Shown here in pieces: positions 52,531 to 64,000 of a DNA stretch of 64,000 bases. The translations under genes and the position numbers were made by a program. The notes below the pieces were generated by a model that was given only the letters and a program-made list of their open reading frames with translations, made no database searches and was not told where the DNA came from. The first letter of the stretch is position 1; the number at the start of each line of letters is the position of its first letter. This DNA is from Vespa crabro (lineage: Eukaryota; Arthropoda; Insecta; Hymenoptera; Vespidae): contig NC_060964.1 of NCBI RefSeq assembly GCF_910589235.1, forward strand, positions 3,666,992-3,730,991, written 5' to 3'.

Positions 52531-54532
52531 TTATTTTTTTAACGTAGAACGTTCCATCCTAAATCTACTGACTAGTTTCTTGTCCTGCATAATCTCGACA
52601 TTCTTTTTCTTAGAGTTTGCTAATTCCTTCTCGCAAATGTCCTTTACAATCTAAAATAATAAAATTAAAATATATGTTATACTCCTTGCCGAAATAATTG
52701 AATTTGCTAAATAAATATTTACTTACAAAATTGTATGCGGAAGGTTTAATGCCTTCATTTTCGTCTTCTTCTTCTTCTTCTTCTTCTTCTGAATTATATG
52801 TTGGTAAAGAAGTATTTTGTGGTGGCATTACATCGTTGGGTGATCTTTTCAAAATAGATTTTGGTTTAGAAAACATTTTGTATATATCTCTTGGAGATGT
52901 TATTTCATTTCCCGTGAATTCTGGTATATATAAATTATTGTCTGTATGTTTAAATTCAATTCGAATAATATCATCTTCAGAATCATCTAAATTGTCATTC
53001 GATAATTCTGTACATTGTTCATCCTGACTTTTAATAGAAATTATTTTACTATCGTCATTGTAAGTCGAAAAATCTGGTTCTACAAACGATACTCTTCTTT
53101 TCTCCTTTAATTTTACTTCCTCGTTACTTATGTCGCTCATACTTTTTGACTTAGCAATCTTAAACGATTCATCTTCATTATGATTATTACAGGAAACGTT
53201 GCTAATACTTTTCAATAATGTTTTCTCTACTTCTTCAGTTTTGTTGGAATAACTATTAGATATTTCATTTTCTGTATGTACAATAGTATTGATCATATTA
53301 GATTCCGTTGATTGTACGTTCGTACTTTTGCCTATTCGAATCTCTTTCAATTTGTTCAATTCTTTTTCTATTTCTTCCAAAGAATGTTCGTCGTTCGAAC
53401 TTTCTTCTTCTAATTCTGATTCATAATATACTTCTCCTTCTTCTAAGTCTTCTCCATAAAACTTTGCACGTTCATCTTCTAATCTATTAAAAATTAAAAA
53501 TAAAAAATAAATAATAAAATATACAAGAAACATCAGAACTTACAATTAATATAGTAAAGTAAACTAATAATATAAATACCTATTTATTTCATCTGCTAAT
53601 TCCTCTTGCAGTTCCAATTCATCTAATCTTTCAAAAAGATCTTCTTCAGTTCGAATATCAGTCTTTTCTTTTTTCCTTAATTCTGAAAGTTTTTTGTGAT
53701 ACTCTTTTTCTCTTTCTCTGTGTTCAGCTATAAACAAAATTCAACTTCAATATACAAATACTACTTTGGGTAAATTAATATTTTTTCTAACAGTCACCTC
53801 TCCATTCATCTAATTTCTTATCATCCCAATGTTCTACTAAATCTGCCCTTTCTTTTTTATCAAAAACATCAAACTCTTGAGGAATAAATTGTCTCATTTC
53901 ATATAAATTTCTTTCTTTCTCCAAATTTGTCAACATCTCATCGGCAGCTGAAAGAGAGAAAAACTATTATAAACGTTACAAATAAAATACTCTGTGTAGT
54001 GTATACACGTACATTGAATTCTACGATTGCATAGAGCAATTGCCTGTGCAGCACTATACTTTGCAAAGTAGTTTTCTCCAAGACAAGCCAGAATCTCATT
54101 AGTGTGTATTAATTTTCCTTTCATAAATGCACGTTTACCAATAGGTACCATACAATTAATTGTTAATTCTAAAGGTAATTTCTCAAGTGCTTCTATAACT
54201 TTTTTATGACTCTTCTTATATTCAGTCCATACTTTGAACCGTTCTTCATTTCTCTGAATTCCCTGTAATATTAAATCATTACAATCATACATATACAATT
54301 GTATGATCATATATAAAAATAAATCATCATATAAAGAAGTATAAATATTTTTAACATAAGTAGAGAGTTACATGCACTATGTAACAGAATTATTACAGAA
54401 TGAAATAATTTATAATATCGACTAATTCATTCATATAGATACCTGTGTAAGTGCTTGATTTAAAAGTATTTGCTGATACTCTTTTATTGACTTTAAATTC
54501 TCATTTGAAACATCCAATACCGTTCCATTCAT
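52531..54532 (-). CDS. uri: Unconventional prefoldin RPB5 interactor (URI), 6 exons, 504 aa
   Basis: Exons (minus): 54532-54443, 54262-54013, 53947-53798, 53727-53580, 53483-52727 and 52650-52531. All introns are GT-AG and phases agree throughout. Residues about 12-130 form the alpha-prefoldin domain with the family signature VPIGKRAFMKGKLIHTNE followed by LGENYFAKYSAAQA, flanked by coiled-coil helices. A second Glu/Lys-rich helical region (165-213) leads to a long acidic, disordered tail. The tail carries RVSF at 343-346 (a PP1 docking motif of RVxF type), KSILKRS at 421-427 and eight consecutive Glu at 445-452. URI is a scaffold of the R2TP/prefoldin-like complex. It binds RNA polymerase subunit RPB5, helps assemble polymerases and, in mammals, restrains PP1gamma downstream of TOR/S6K. 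Length is close to the human protein (about 535 aa). An AATAAA follows the stop directly (52530-52525). Identification is secure; exon ends are read by eye. Confidence 0.93.
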
Positions 54533-56238
54533 TTTGATTAAATCGTTCAATGGTATAAAAGCATACGAGTTACAACGAATAGAGGTTATAAAACCAAGGA
54601 TTTATTTTGCAATATGAAACGTGACGTATTATGAATTATAAATTTAAAATGAACAATAACATGATTATATTTCAATACAACTATATGTGAAACTTATAAT
54701 TTTATAGTCACACACAAAATAGGTTATGTATGTTCATTTTAAAAATACAATACATTACTATATTTTCATTTTGGATGCTTATTTATGTATTTTAGTTGTG
54801 AGAAAATGACTTCTTAAACATTTAAAATAAATTACATTTAAACGAAAGATTTGACTCCGATAGAGTATATTAACAAACACGTAAAGTGAATATTAACAAA
54901 AATAATAATATACCAAAACGTATCAACAACCTACATTACTAGATAAAATGCCTACACGACCTGACATGACATTATGTCTCACTATCACAATATACCTATA
55001 TTACCATACATACCAGTACAAATTATGTCTTATGATTCGTCTACTACTACTTTTCCCCCATTATTTTCTATTTTCTCTTAATCTTGGCAATACTGATTGA
55101 CACTATTGAACACCAATGAGATCTCCACAAATTCAAATAAAATTATCGATATAAACATATCTCGATAAGATTTTCACGTGACACTCCTACCAACTTTCAT
55201 GATTCATATAATGACGATATGTATGATTAAATGTTCGGTTATTTGATCGTATAGTACACGCATATCATTTATTCAACTCTCTGAGAATGATTTATATGAA
55301 ATCCTGATTTTTGTTTTTACCAGTTCACAATTATTTGAAATAAATGAAAAAATATAAAGTAATTAAAGAAAAGAAATATAAACAAAGATATGTAAGATCG
55401 AATGTAGAAAAATGATTGTAATAATTTATTATTTTAAAAAATATAATCTGAGTAAATAAGGTGTTTACAATTATTTGTTCATTATTTAATTTACTATAGA
55501 TCGTATGGGATGACAATTGCATCTGTGAATAAAAAAATTCTTTATATGTCAAGATACACATATCTTTAAAATACATTAAAATATATGTTTGTTTTCGTAT
55601 GCATATGGTTTTCAAGATTTAATGTATTATTTTTAATTGCGAAAAATACAATAATTGCATTGTATGCGTCAAACATAATAAAAATTATCTAAAACATAAT
55701 TTAATTATAAAATAAATGCATCTTTCTAATCAAATATATTTATCACATAGAAATTTTAATATATGATTATTTTATCAGTATTATCAACAGAAAAATATTT
55801 TCATATTTATAATCGTCCTTTTTCAGATAGTTTATCGCACAAAATTTTATCGTTTTATGCATTATTTATAATGCAATAATAATATATTTTAAATTAAGAA
55901 TTCATTACTGTCCCCTAAAACCATATTTAATATCCCTGTATTCATTAAACTTTGAATAAGAAATAGTTTATCATTATGATGTACAGAAATACTAGAATAA
56001 CAAAAAATTTATAAGATCTGTTTGTTTACCTTTAAATAATATCTTTTCATAATAGTATCTAAAGAATTTTTTCAATTCGACTTCAAATAATATTATATAC
56101 ATATCGTTTAACAACAGAGATTGCTGTATTCATACACGTCTCAAAAAATTTTCGTTTTTACGTGTATAAAAAATTAAATTATAAAAATTTATGAGGGCAA
56201 TGAGTGAAACTGGTGTAGTATAAAATATGAGCTCTGTA
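54533..56238. other. Spacer between URI and ZIP9, with the ZIP9 3' UTR
   Basis: AT-rich (well above 75%) and without a supported gene. The left end should contain the URI promoter, and the right end the ZIP9 3' UTR. No strong TATA or CpG-type element is seen. One minus-strand frame near 55331-55615 is hydrophobic, AT-driven and not credible as a gene. Confidence 0.55.
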
Positions 56239-57446
56239 TCAATGTTGATGTCCAGTTGTAAGTAGTGATGGTAAAAATGAACCAATTACTAATACTAATA
56301 TTTCTTTAAATCTAAGACCAGAGACACTTGTTGTTGTTGCTTCAGTTGTTGGTAAACGTGAATAATTAACTTCTCTGGTCATTAATTCTGGTAAAACATG
56401 TACAGTAGCTACATATAGAAAAGTTCCTGCACTGAACAACATTGCTAGTCCTGTCGCATTGACATTACTGAGGGTTTCCTTACCTTCCTAAAATATACAA
56501 AGAATATAAATGCATTTACCTGTATGGCAATGAAAAAGCATATTAAAAGATAATTTTAAAACTTACTTTTCCAATACCAAAATATGTTAGAAGTGCAAGG
56601 CAGGGTGCAGAAAGAGAAAATACTAATAAATGTTTCCCTATTTTCTTTTTTTCCACTCCTTCATGAAGTAGAAAAGATACTAGGCCAAATGCAGCAGGGG
56701 CCTGTCATAGAAAATATTTCATTATGAATAAATCTATTTTTGTTTAAATTTACTTTGGTCTTACTTTATGTAGCATGATTGCTAGAAATACTATGACTTC
56801 AACATCAGCTTGCGAGGTTGTTGCTGCAGCACCTAATGCTACTCCATCTGCAGCTGCATGAACGACAAGGCCTAATGTAGCAGTAAAACTTTTCTCCTTA
56901 CCTCCGCCTCTTCTTGTACATTGATCGACCAAGAGCATAAATATAAAACCGAGTACTAAGCTAATCCCTATCAAAGAATGTAGATCACCTATAAAACATA
57001 CAATATAAATATATGATCTTTAAATTTCTTTAGGATACTATTATATTATGAAAGTATAAAATTATATAACAGCTTACTATCGCTCTGTTGATGATCACTA
57101 CCAGGAGGGGCTGTAAATAATGCTCTTATACCTTCAGGTATTATTACAGCCAATGCAGTTCCAACAAGGAGCCCAGCTCCAAGTACAGATACTAATTGCA
57201 ATTTGTCCTAAAAATATATTAACACTTTATAACAAATAATTCCAATATGTATTAAAGAACATCTAATCAATAGCTTTGAGTGTATAATAGTGATATTATA
57301 AATCATCACAGATATGGTATAATCGAATAATTTTAATTGACAAATACTCTTACCTCCGATAAATTCATAATTAACGGCAAAAAACCGGCCAAATACGAGC
57401 CACCTAACATAACTAAAGAGAGCCATATTATCGAGCTCTCTGACAT
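56239..57446 (-). CDS. Zip9: Zinc transporter ZIP9 (SLC39A9 type), 5 exons, 276 aa
   Basis: Exons (minus): 57446-57354, 57207-57078, 56988-56765, 56701-56567 and 56487-56239. Introns are 64-146 bp, GT-AG, with consistent phases. The protein is a chain of hydrophobic helices. It starts WLSLVMLGGSYLAGFLPL, then LGAGLLVGTALAVIIPEG (helix 2), then VVHAAADGVALGAAATTSQA (116-135) with the HxxxD metal-site helix (H118, D122), then IMLHKAPAAFGLVSFLLHEG (145-164) and NATGLAMLFSAGTFLYVATV. These blocks are diagnostic for ZIP9, a Golgi/trans-Golgi and plasma-membrane zinc importer; in vertebrates it has also been called a membrane androgen receptor. It ends GHQH, shortly after the last helix. Length is slightly under the human 307 aa, mainly in loops. 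Single-copy, housekeeping-like compact gene. Confidence 0.94.
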
Positions 57447-58934
57447 TTTAAAAATGATTTATGTCAAAATTTATTTATTTAATTAAGATTTACACATTAC
57501 AAACAGTGTAAACGTTTGTAATAATTGTTTTTAAAATATTAATTGCTTTAGCTACCACATGCTGATAATGACAGTTCTCATCGCTTCTTTTAATCTGTTT
57601 CTGTCGACGTAGCAACATCGACGAAAGTAGGTAGAGTGGTAAAGGAAGGAAGTTACTTTGTGATATAAATTAGGAAAAGTCCATAGATGTTCACTGTGTT
57701 TTTAATACATACAAAGAAAATAATCTAACAAAACTACAAGTAAATATAACGCCCACGTACAAAACACTAGTTACAAATATTAGGGACATTTGTAACAAAA
57801 GATGTAACATTTAACATCGTGAGAAGATCTATAGTAACTAGCGCTAAGAGCGCTAATGGTCATCATAGGTTATGTTTTATCCTTTTTGTTAACGCGCGAA
57901 TTTCGTATTAGAAAATCGAAAATATCAAAAAACATTTAATATTAACGAACAGAAAAAAAGAAAATTAATAAATCGTTTTGTTAATAAACTATTTAAAAAT
58001 TAAATAATAATTTATTATAAAAAAAAAATAAATAAACAATGTATTATATGATTACTGTGAAATAAATCGATCATATATATAATATATATATATATATAAG
58101 AAAAAAAATATATTCTGTTCTCTTTCATATATTTAAAAAATTGTTTCAAAAGATACGGGGGAAAAATAAAAATAATAATTCTTCTTTTTTCTTTTTTTAA
58201 ATAGATATTAATTTATTATTTTATAGTATACTTAGGATCACACACATTTAAAATGCATATGCAAGTTCGTTTATACAGTATCACTGGCATAAAGTACGAA
58301 AATTAGCGGGATCACATTAATTATATTAGGAGAGGTGCACGTCATAAACATAAGAACGATAATAATGCGAAAAGATCGTATTTTGATTTCGCAATCGTGA
58401 TGTGCAGAAATAACATGAGAAAGTTGCAATCGTGAAAACGCATATGTTACTAAGGAAATTAGGATCGACAAATGCAAGCTTGGCGAAATTCTCGTGCAAG
58501 GAGCATTAAGTACGAACCAAGGAGCATTATGTTTGAACCATGACGAACCAGCAAAAGCGTAGCGCAGCTAATCATTGAGCATGTATTAAGAAAAATTTTA
58601 ACGATCTTGCTGTCTTCTAATATTTAGACGAAAGTGTCTAAAGGTTCCTCGGATGTGCCGAGTTTTGATCGATAGTATTATAACCCGGAATCGAAGTGAA
58701 AGTAACATTTCGTATAAATTTGCAAGTAAAATTAATGATACAAGTTGTTAACCAGTTGCCAGGGGCCAATTATTCACGGCACTATTACGATCTATTTCGC
58801 CATGATGAGGATACGATACGATACTAATTAGAAATCGGGCGTGATTGAGAGAGCTTAAAAGTGTTATTCGCTTTCGAATAAGATAATCAGGGAAGAGGGG
58901 GACAAAAAAGAACAAAAATAGGGTGCGCAATGCA
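57447..58934. other. Spacer upstream of ZIP9, with the SVWC gene 3' flank
   Basis: The first few hundred bases should hold the ZIP9 promoter (minus strand); no clear core motif is seen. An (AT)n tract lies near 58073-58099, and a 21-bp tandem duplication at 58498-58539. I see no gene in either strand. Confidence 0.5.
58498..58539. repeat. 21-bp tandem duplication
   Basis: Two units beginning AAGGAGCATTA and ending GAACC (58498-58518 and 58519-58539) differ at three positions. Confidence 0.85.
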
Positions 58935-61900
58935 TTAAGCTTTCGCCGTTGACGTTTCCGTTATTTTTTCAATTTCAAAGATTTCCGTCGGTGGTGGCAA
59001 AGTTGGAATCTCAGGATATTCAAGTTTGGCGCCCTCCTCGCATTCGAAAATCGGACAACAGTCTGGGAAGCTGGCCGTCTTGTTGGTTTTATCAGAAAGT
59101 TTGCATTTTGGATTGGCCTTTGGTAAAGGTCCGCAATCTTCTACAAGTTCGAAAAGGCGACCAGAATTATCGTCAGCTGCTATACAAGTGGATCTACCAC
59201 AGAACGGTGAAAGCTCCCAAGTTTTGTTTGGTTCAATGGTAGCGCATCTGGTTGAAGCGAAGCACATGCCAGGGAAATCTGTGAAAAGATAATAAAGAGA
59301 ACGAGATTAATCAGAAAATTTTAATATTTATCATATATTTCTTCGTCAATCAATGAATTTGCATAAATTCAAATTGTCTGATAACTCTCACGAAAACAAT
59401 TATTATCTAATTTTCTCCGAACATGAGTCATTCGTATCTTATCGAATCACGCGCCTGAGACGAATCGTAGGTATAATTCTATTGTCATCGAGTACCTTCA
59501 TCTATTGTATGCATAACTTGAAGTTTCATCGACAATGATCACAGTAGAAACTTCAAGGAGAAACACTTTCACTGTCACACACCGGAATACCGTTTATGCA
59601 AGAGCTACAACGACGAAAACGATAATATCAACGACAATGGCAATAACGACGATGTGCCGTTAACGCCTTAGACTCTAAGCTTTAGACTTTGACTCACCAT
59701 CATTTGTACAATTATGTACATACAAACTACGTAATGACGTATCGACTTTACTTAAATAATCGACTCGCTCTACTTATCTCAACGTCATCCATAAAACGAA
59801 GGTCTTAGATGTGAAACATTTAACGTCAACGTAAATCTTTTGCGAAACGGTGATACAGATACATCGCGACATAGCGCTTCGATTCTGAGATAGAATGTAT
59901 TTATACATCTTCAATATATAGATATAATATGTAGAAGACCTTGCTTTCGAATGGAATCGTATTTATTTATATATAGGCATGTACGTTTAGCGAAATATAT
60001 TTCTCAATCTAATTTAATAGTGTGATAATTTTATTCTTAAAAAATTGAATATATATATTTATTGATATTCTTTTCTTTTTTATTTTTACATTCTTTTTTT
60101 ACTTTCTTTTTATAACTTTCATCTTAAAAAAGAAAAAGAACGACTTTAAATCTTCTCGAATCTGAATCTACGAAAGAGCAACGACCATATTGCCTTTTCA
60201 TATGATCCGAGCATGCATTTAAGAGCAGGTTCTCTAATGTAGTTTCTCTGACAGAGCGAGAAGAAAGTGAATATCATAAGAGTGTACTCGCATCTCCAAT
60301 TTCTCGCTTTCTTGTCGGCATATGTTGCACATATGCATTTTGAGCGTCGTTTGTAAGCAAGATACCAATGGATCCAGTTAACTGCTAAACTCGTGCTTCC
60401 TAGATTTCATCTCTGCATCTGATTTCATGTAACAATACGTTTCTAAAAAGAATCTCATCGTGAATCTTATCGCGACTTTAATATAATATGTGAAATATTG
60501 GTCATTCTTCTTTGGTCTTATTTTAAAATAACTGTTCGGCGGTTCTCTTTCTCGGTAGTAAGTACCGTTATATTCGTCGCCGAGTTAAAACGTTCATTGT
60601 CCTCAAGAAAAATATCGCATATAAGATCGGATGATGACCTAATTTTCTTTTTTCAAAAATTAAAAAATTTTATTCTTTGGACTCGGACATATAACGTAAT
60701 AAACAATAAGACGCATCGAGAATATATATGTCACGATATTGCAAATCGAAAGAGAATAAACGCAAGACTGTAATTAGTATGTGCAGCGATTGTAGCCTTA
60801 AGATTCTGTAATAGATCTTATGATAGTAGGCTCGCGATCACACTTTCCTACGACTACCGTTTGTTTACGTAAGTCTAGACACCATACCACTTTCGAAGAA
60901 AAATTGCCATAAAGGGTTATGCTAATGAAACGACACTTAAAAGATTTTAAATACGCGCTATCCCTGAACTTAACTACGCCATTGGTTAATAGGAGTAACG
61001 AGGTCATTGTCGGTAATTCAAGTATTCCTGGGAATCTGGGACTAGAGCAACGCATAACGGATATCGAGGCCATATCAATTAGAAGTTATGAGTTAAAAGT
61101 GAGTTAAAACTAAATATCATTTTTCTAGATATTAAAAGAGTTCACACCTTTGGTATTATATGATCAATTTGAATAATTTATGATATTCTGGAAATCATTA
61201 TTATCATATAATACGTAAGAGATTAATCATGAGATCATTAAAATATTAAACTCCTTATAAAGGAGTATTCGAACATTCGAATGGTGTATACGAGAAATCT
61301 TGAGAAATACGGAATTAAAAAACTATAGAGATTGCTACAGGAAGATAGAGAAGCGATAGTTATACCAATATACTTTCTCGTGAACTTACGTTCTTGCCGC
61401 GGATATAGTTTCTTGTCTTTCTTTTCATATACGCACTAAGAAGTCTATATTACCAGTATCGACTTGTGAGTAAGCATATAACGGCATGGTCCAGTAGGGT
61501 GACTATCGCAAAGCTGATGTGGCGATTTGGAATGCCGTGGGACAGAGACAGGCGAAGACCTTTTGCGAATCGAAGAAATCGAGACGTCGCTTTCATTTGC
61601 ACTTTCTGATTCGCTGCTTGACGAACCTTTTACTCGTACGGATACCGAGCCATTCTTTTCTTGTACTTTCTGTCTTATATGAATATATTTATACATATGG
61701 CATAGTTTTAAAAACATCAGAAGGTCGAATCAATGTAAACTCGGAAACAATGAGACGTGAATTTATGCATTATTCTTCCATGTGACATAATTACGAGTAA
61801 ACGTAAAACATACCAAGGCTGCATTATCTGAAAGGCATGTTTTTTTTTTCCCCCCCATAAATTTTACATACTTCAATTATAAAATCCATAATGTGTATGT

Positions 61901-63244
61901 TATTTAATTACTTCAGTCTACTCATCATTACGATTGGTTCATAATTTTTTTTTTCTTTTTTTTTTTCTTTTCTTTTACTTTTTTTATTAATATTAATATC
62001 TCTCATCGGTAATCATGAGCGTGTGACGGTTTCTAATTAAAAACGGAGTTCCCGATGGATCGATTGTAATTATAATTCTATAGCCATAAGCCATAAATAA
62101 TTAATTTAATTACGGTAAGGCAATACTTTTCATTGATTAATTCGCCTTATAATAAACTACGCGGATCGTTAATAATATTGTAAAAGAAAAGAAAAAGAAA
62201 AAACAATTTTTCGCTTACATATAACGAAGAATGATTTTGGAAAGTTCTCGAGTCATCGAAGATACCATCAAGACATTAAATCTCGATGTTTCGGAGTTTC
62301 TCTTTCCGACACTTGAACTCGTTAAGCTACTCTGGACGAATATCAGATGCATATCTGTAGTTTTAAAGATCGTCCTACTTAGCATGTATCTTTTAATCTG
62401 ACATACTATATACGAAAAAGACTATCTACTTCTTTTTTTTTTTCGAGGCATGCTTAATTTATTTATTAAAAATGTAAATGTTTCTCTTTTTCCGAAAGCA
62501 AGATTCATCGACTGACGTTCCGGGCTTCCCTATTTACGAACATACAAACGACCTTAATAAACGGTGCCTTTCACCGAACAACATCGGCTCTGACTCGGTC
62601 GACCCTGTTTCTTTTTTCCACGATGAAAAAATAATCATCAATCGAACGAATTTCGTATGACTGGATTTCGACACGAAAGACGATAGATAGACAGACAGAA
62701 CCAATCAAGTATCTAATTTTGTTCTCATTATTTTATACATAACGATCAATATCGGCGAACGTTCGATAATTTTACGACTCTTTCCATGTTTATTCGATTT
62801 TAATGTTTCATTCATTCCATTAAACCATCTGTAAGATACTTACATGAACATAATTTATATTATAGATAATATTGGGTTACAAAAGTAAAAAGACGAAAGT
62901 ATATAACTGGTTATCATTTCAATACCTACGTATACATGTATATATGTGTACATGGAGAACGGAGAGAGTGTTTATTACACACGTGTGCATTTGAAATATT
63001 TGCAAAGACGATAGTAAATTATAAAAAGAAAAAGAAAAAGTGATACATTCTAAAGATTATCACGTTCTATTCGGCTGAGATCCATAGTGAAAAGGGTTAA
63101 AATCGATGCTGAAAACTCACCACGAAGAACATCAGCCGGTATAAGCCTTCGGAAGGTTTTGGGCCGTTCTGCCTCCTTCTTTTCGTCTTCGGATGCGGCG
63201 AGAACGACCGCAACGGTAAGGCAGAAGAGTGCGATGAGCTTCAT
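58935..63244 (-). CDS. Secreted single-domain von Willebrand factor C (SVWC) protein, 2 exons, 155 aa
   Basis: Exon 1 is 63244-63121, exon 2 is 59278-58935, with a GTGAGT donor, a TTTTCACAG acceptor and both borders in phase 1. The ATG at 63244 is the first in the frame. Residues 1-17 are a clean signal peptide (LIALFCLTVAVVLA). After a charged linker, nine cysteines follow: C47, C53, C68, C73, C90, C100, C115-C116 and C121. The order ends with FPDCCPIFEC, the hallmark CC doublet of the SVWC/Vago-type domain. A Pro/Glu/Thr-rich tail (122-155, PTLPPPTEIFEIEK) extends past the domain. The usual SVWC domain has eight cysteines; one of C47/C53 is extra or differently placed. SVWC proteins in arthropods are secreted, often induced by infection or diet, and include the antiviral signal Vago. 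This gene's role is not deducible. A TATA/initiator promoter lies just upstream, which fits regulated expression. Confidence 0.85.
60919..62660 (+). CDS. Possible two-exon orphan gene inside the SVWC intron (113 aa)
   Basis: The ATG at 60919 starts a 60-codon frame ending exactly at AAA|GTGAGT (exon 60919-61098, phase 0). A second frame, 62499-62660, follows a TTTCTCTTTTTCCGAAAG acceptor, also in phase 0, and ends at a TGA. Joined, they give a 113-residue protein with unremarkable composition: LNLTTPLVNRSNEVIVGNSS in the first part, DVPGFPIYEHTNDLNKRC in the second. No domain, signal peptide or family is recognised. The strong donor and matching phases are the only support. Both frames could be chance in GC-richer patches. 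Confidence 0.22.
61454..61669 (-). CDS. Possible orphan Ser-rich exon (72 codons)
   Basis: On the minus strand, ACAG at 61673-61670 and CTG|GTAATA after 61454 bound a phase 0-0 frame. It reads GSSSSESESANESDVSISS, then KRSSPVSVPRHSKSPHQLCD, then HPTGPCRYML. The codon usage looks like a coding region, and the frame stops directly after the presumed donor. It cannot be an extra SVWC exon, because that intron is phase 1. The acceptor lacks a good pyrimidine tract. No family recognised. Confidence 0.2.
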
Positions 63245-63323
63245 CGTTATGAATTCCAAGTGAAAGCAAAGTATCCTCCAAGAGGAATAGCTAAAAAAAG
63301 GGTCTTAGTGTTCCGATCAAGAC

Positions 63324-63357
63324 TGGTTGGGTCCGAAGCACTTGCCGGCAATTTATA
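63324..63357 (-). promoter_or_regulatory. TATA box and initiator of the SVWC gene
   Basis: On the minus strand GGCTATAAATTGCC places TATAAA at 63357-63352. CCAGTC, an initiator-like sequence, follows with its A at 63324, 33 bp downstream. This gives a 5' UTR of about 80 nt before the ATG at 63244. The block upstream (63361-63500) is much GC-richer than the rest of the window, as expected of a promoter. Confidence 0.6.
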
Positions 63358-64000
63358 GCCGTTCACCGGGCGAGGCCCCGTCGTCCCCCTCCAACTTCTC
63401 ATGGTCTCTCACCTCTTGAACCACCAGTCACCAAAGAATCGTTCACATTCGTAGCCCGTGTTTCACTCGCAAGCGTCGGACGCACCCACAATCGGCAATG
63501 GGACAGCTACTACGCGTATACTCAGAATTATATAGAAACGACAAATAATGGATCTTGCACCACTCGGTGTTCCCTTTTCTTTTTCTTCTAATAATTCAGC
63601 GGTAGTAAGTCATTAAATTACACGGTAGTCTTCTTAAGATCATTTCTATTAAAACGTCATTATTTCAACATTCTTAAGAGTATAGAACGCGAGAGTAAGA
63701 AAATATCATCTATTGGTTGAAATCTATTGATTAGGATATGGAGATAAATAAGAAATATATTGGTTTTCGGGTTTGCAAGAATTCATTTATGAGAATTTCA
63801 CTTATAAAATATCTTTCAGGTATTCGTTCCATCAAAGATTTATTATTGAGCATAATCGTGATTCTAGTTTAGTGGAAAGTAAGCTCGAACTCGCATTTCT
63901 TCGGATACTCCATCGGTGGACAGATGGACGGACTGTTCTGATCAAAGGAAGAGAGGTTAATTTAAGATCAGCGAGCTAGTTCTACTCTCAGCTTCAGCTG
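63358..64000. other. Upstream region of the SVWC gene
   Basis: GC-rich proximal block to about 63510, then AT-rich sequence. A plus-strand frame at 63773-63979 has no family signature and is not called. Nothing else is seen to the window end. Confidence 0.5.

Larger units (their letters stand above)
59279..63120 (-). other. 3.8-kb intron of the SVWC gene
   Basis: Phase 1 GT-AG intron. It contains unique AT-rich sequence, T-rich tracts (60066-60120, 61841-61990) and three open segments with splice-like borders, listed separately. A stretch rich in TAATTA-type sites lies at 62030-62170. Confidence 0.6.

Noticed and set aside
52610..53533. URI fifth exon read as a stand-alone 307-aa protein
   Set aside because: The first 16 hydrophobic residues are intron sequence and the last ones read through a GTAAGT donor. 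Phase-consistent splicing gives the URI gene instead.

Overview
The window looks like arthropod nuclear DNA, most probably from an aculeate hymenopteran (bee or wasp). It is very AT-rich, full of long (CT/GA)n, (AT)n and poly-A/T tracts, has GT-AG introns, and carries a small secreted peptide gene of the secapin type. The species is an inference. I see no bacterial-type operon, CRISPR array, tRNA or rRNA, and no recognisable transposase or retroelement.

Layout, left to right. Positions 1-11,910 probably belong to an intron of a large minus-strand receptor gene. Two small plus-strand genes lie in it, at 7,170-7,424 and 10,476-10,712. They share an NII(K/T)AP ... DSNG ... R core. The second is a classic secreted, two-cysteine secapin-like precursor. 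The first has neither signal peptide nor the cysteines in that core. Positions 11,911-49,871 hold the 5' part of a minus-strand GPR158/GPR179-type (Drosophila CG31760-type) class C orphan receptor: a 487-codon first coding exon (48,410-49,871) and a Cache-domain exon (11,911-12,094). Between them lies an intron of about 36.3 kb, rich in microsatellites, palindromes, GC-richer islands that may be enhancers, and a few unassigned open frames that may be exons.

The right end holds three intact minus-strand genes whose exons I could join with consistent phases. They are URI (unconventional prefoldin RPB5 interactor; 6 exons, 504 aa; 52,531-54,532), a ZIP9/SLC39A9-type zinc transporter (5 exons, 276 aa; 56,239-57,446), and a secreted single-domain von Willebrand factor C protein (2 exons, 155 aa; 58,935-63,244) with a good TATA/initiator promoter. 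Its 3.8-kb intron contains further open frames with splice-like borders and no recognised family.

The genes do not form one pathway. URI and ZIP9 are housekeeping genes; the receptor is probably neuronal; the secapin-like and SVWC proteins belong to families linked to venom, haemolymph or immunity. Most points of interest are the secapin-like pair, the receptor's giant intron, the orphan exons, and exact palindromes, several built around (AT)n.
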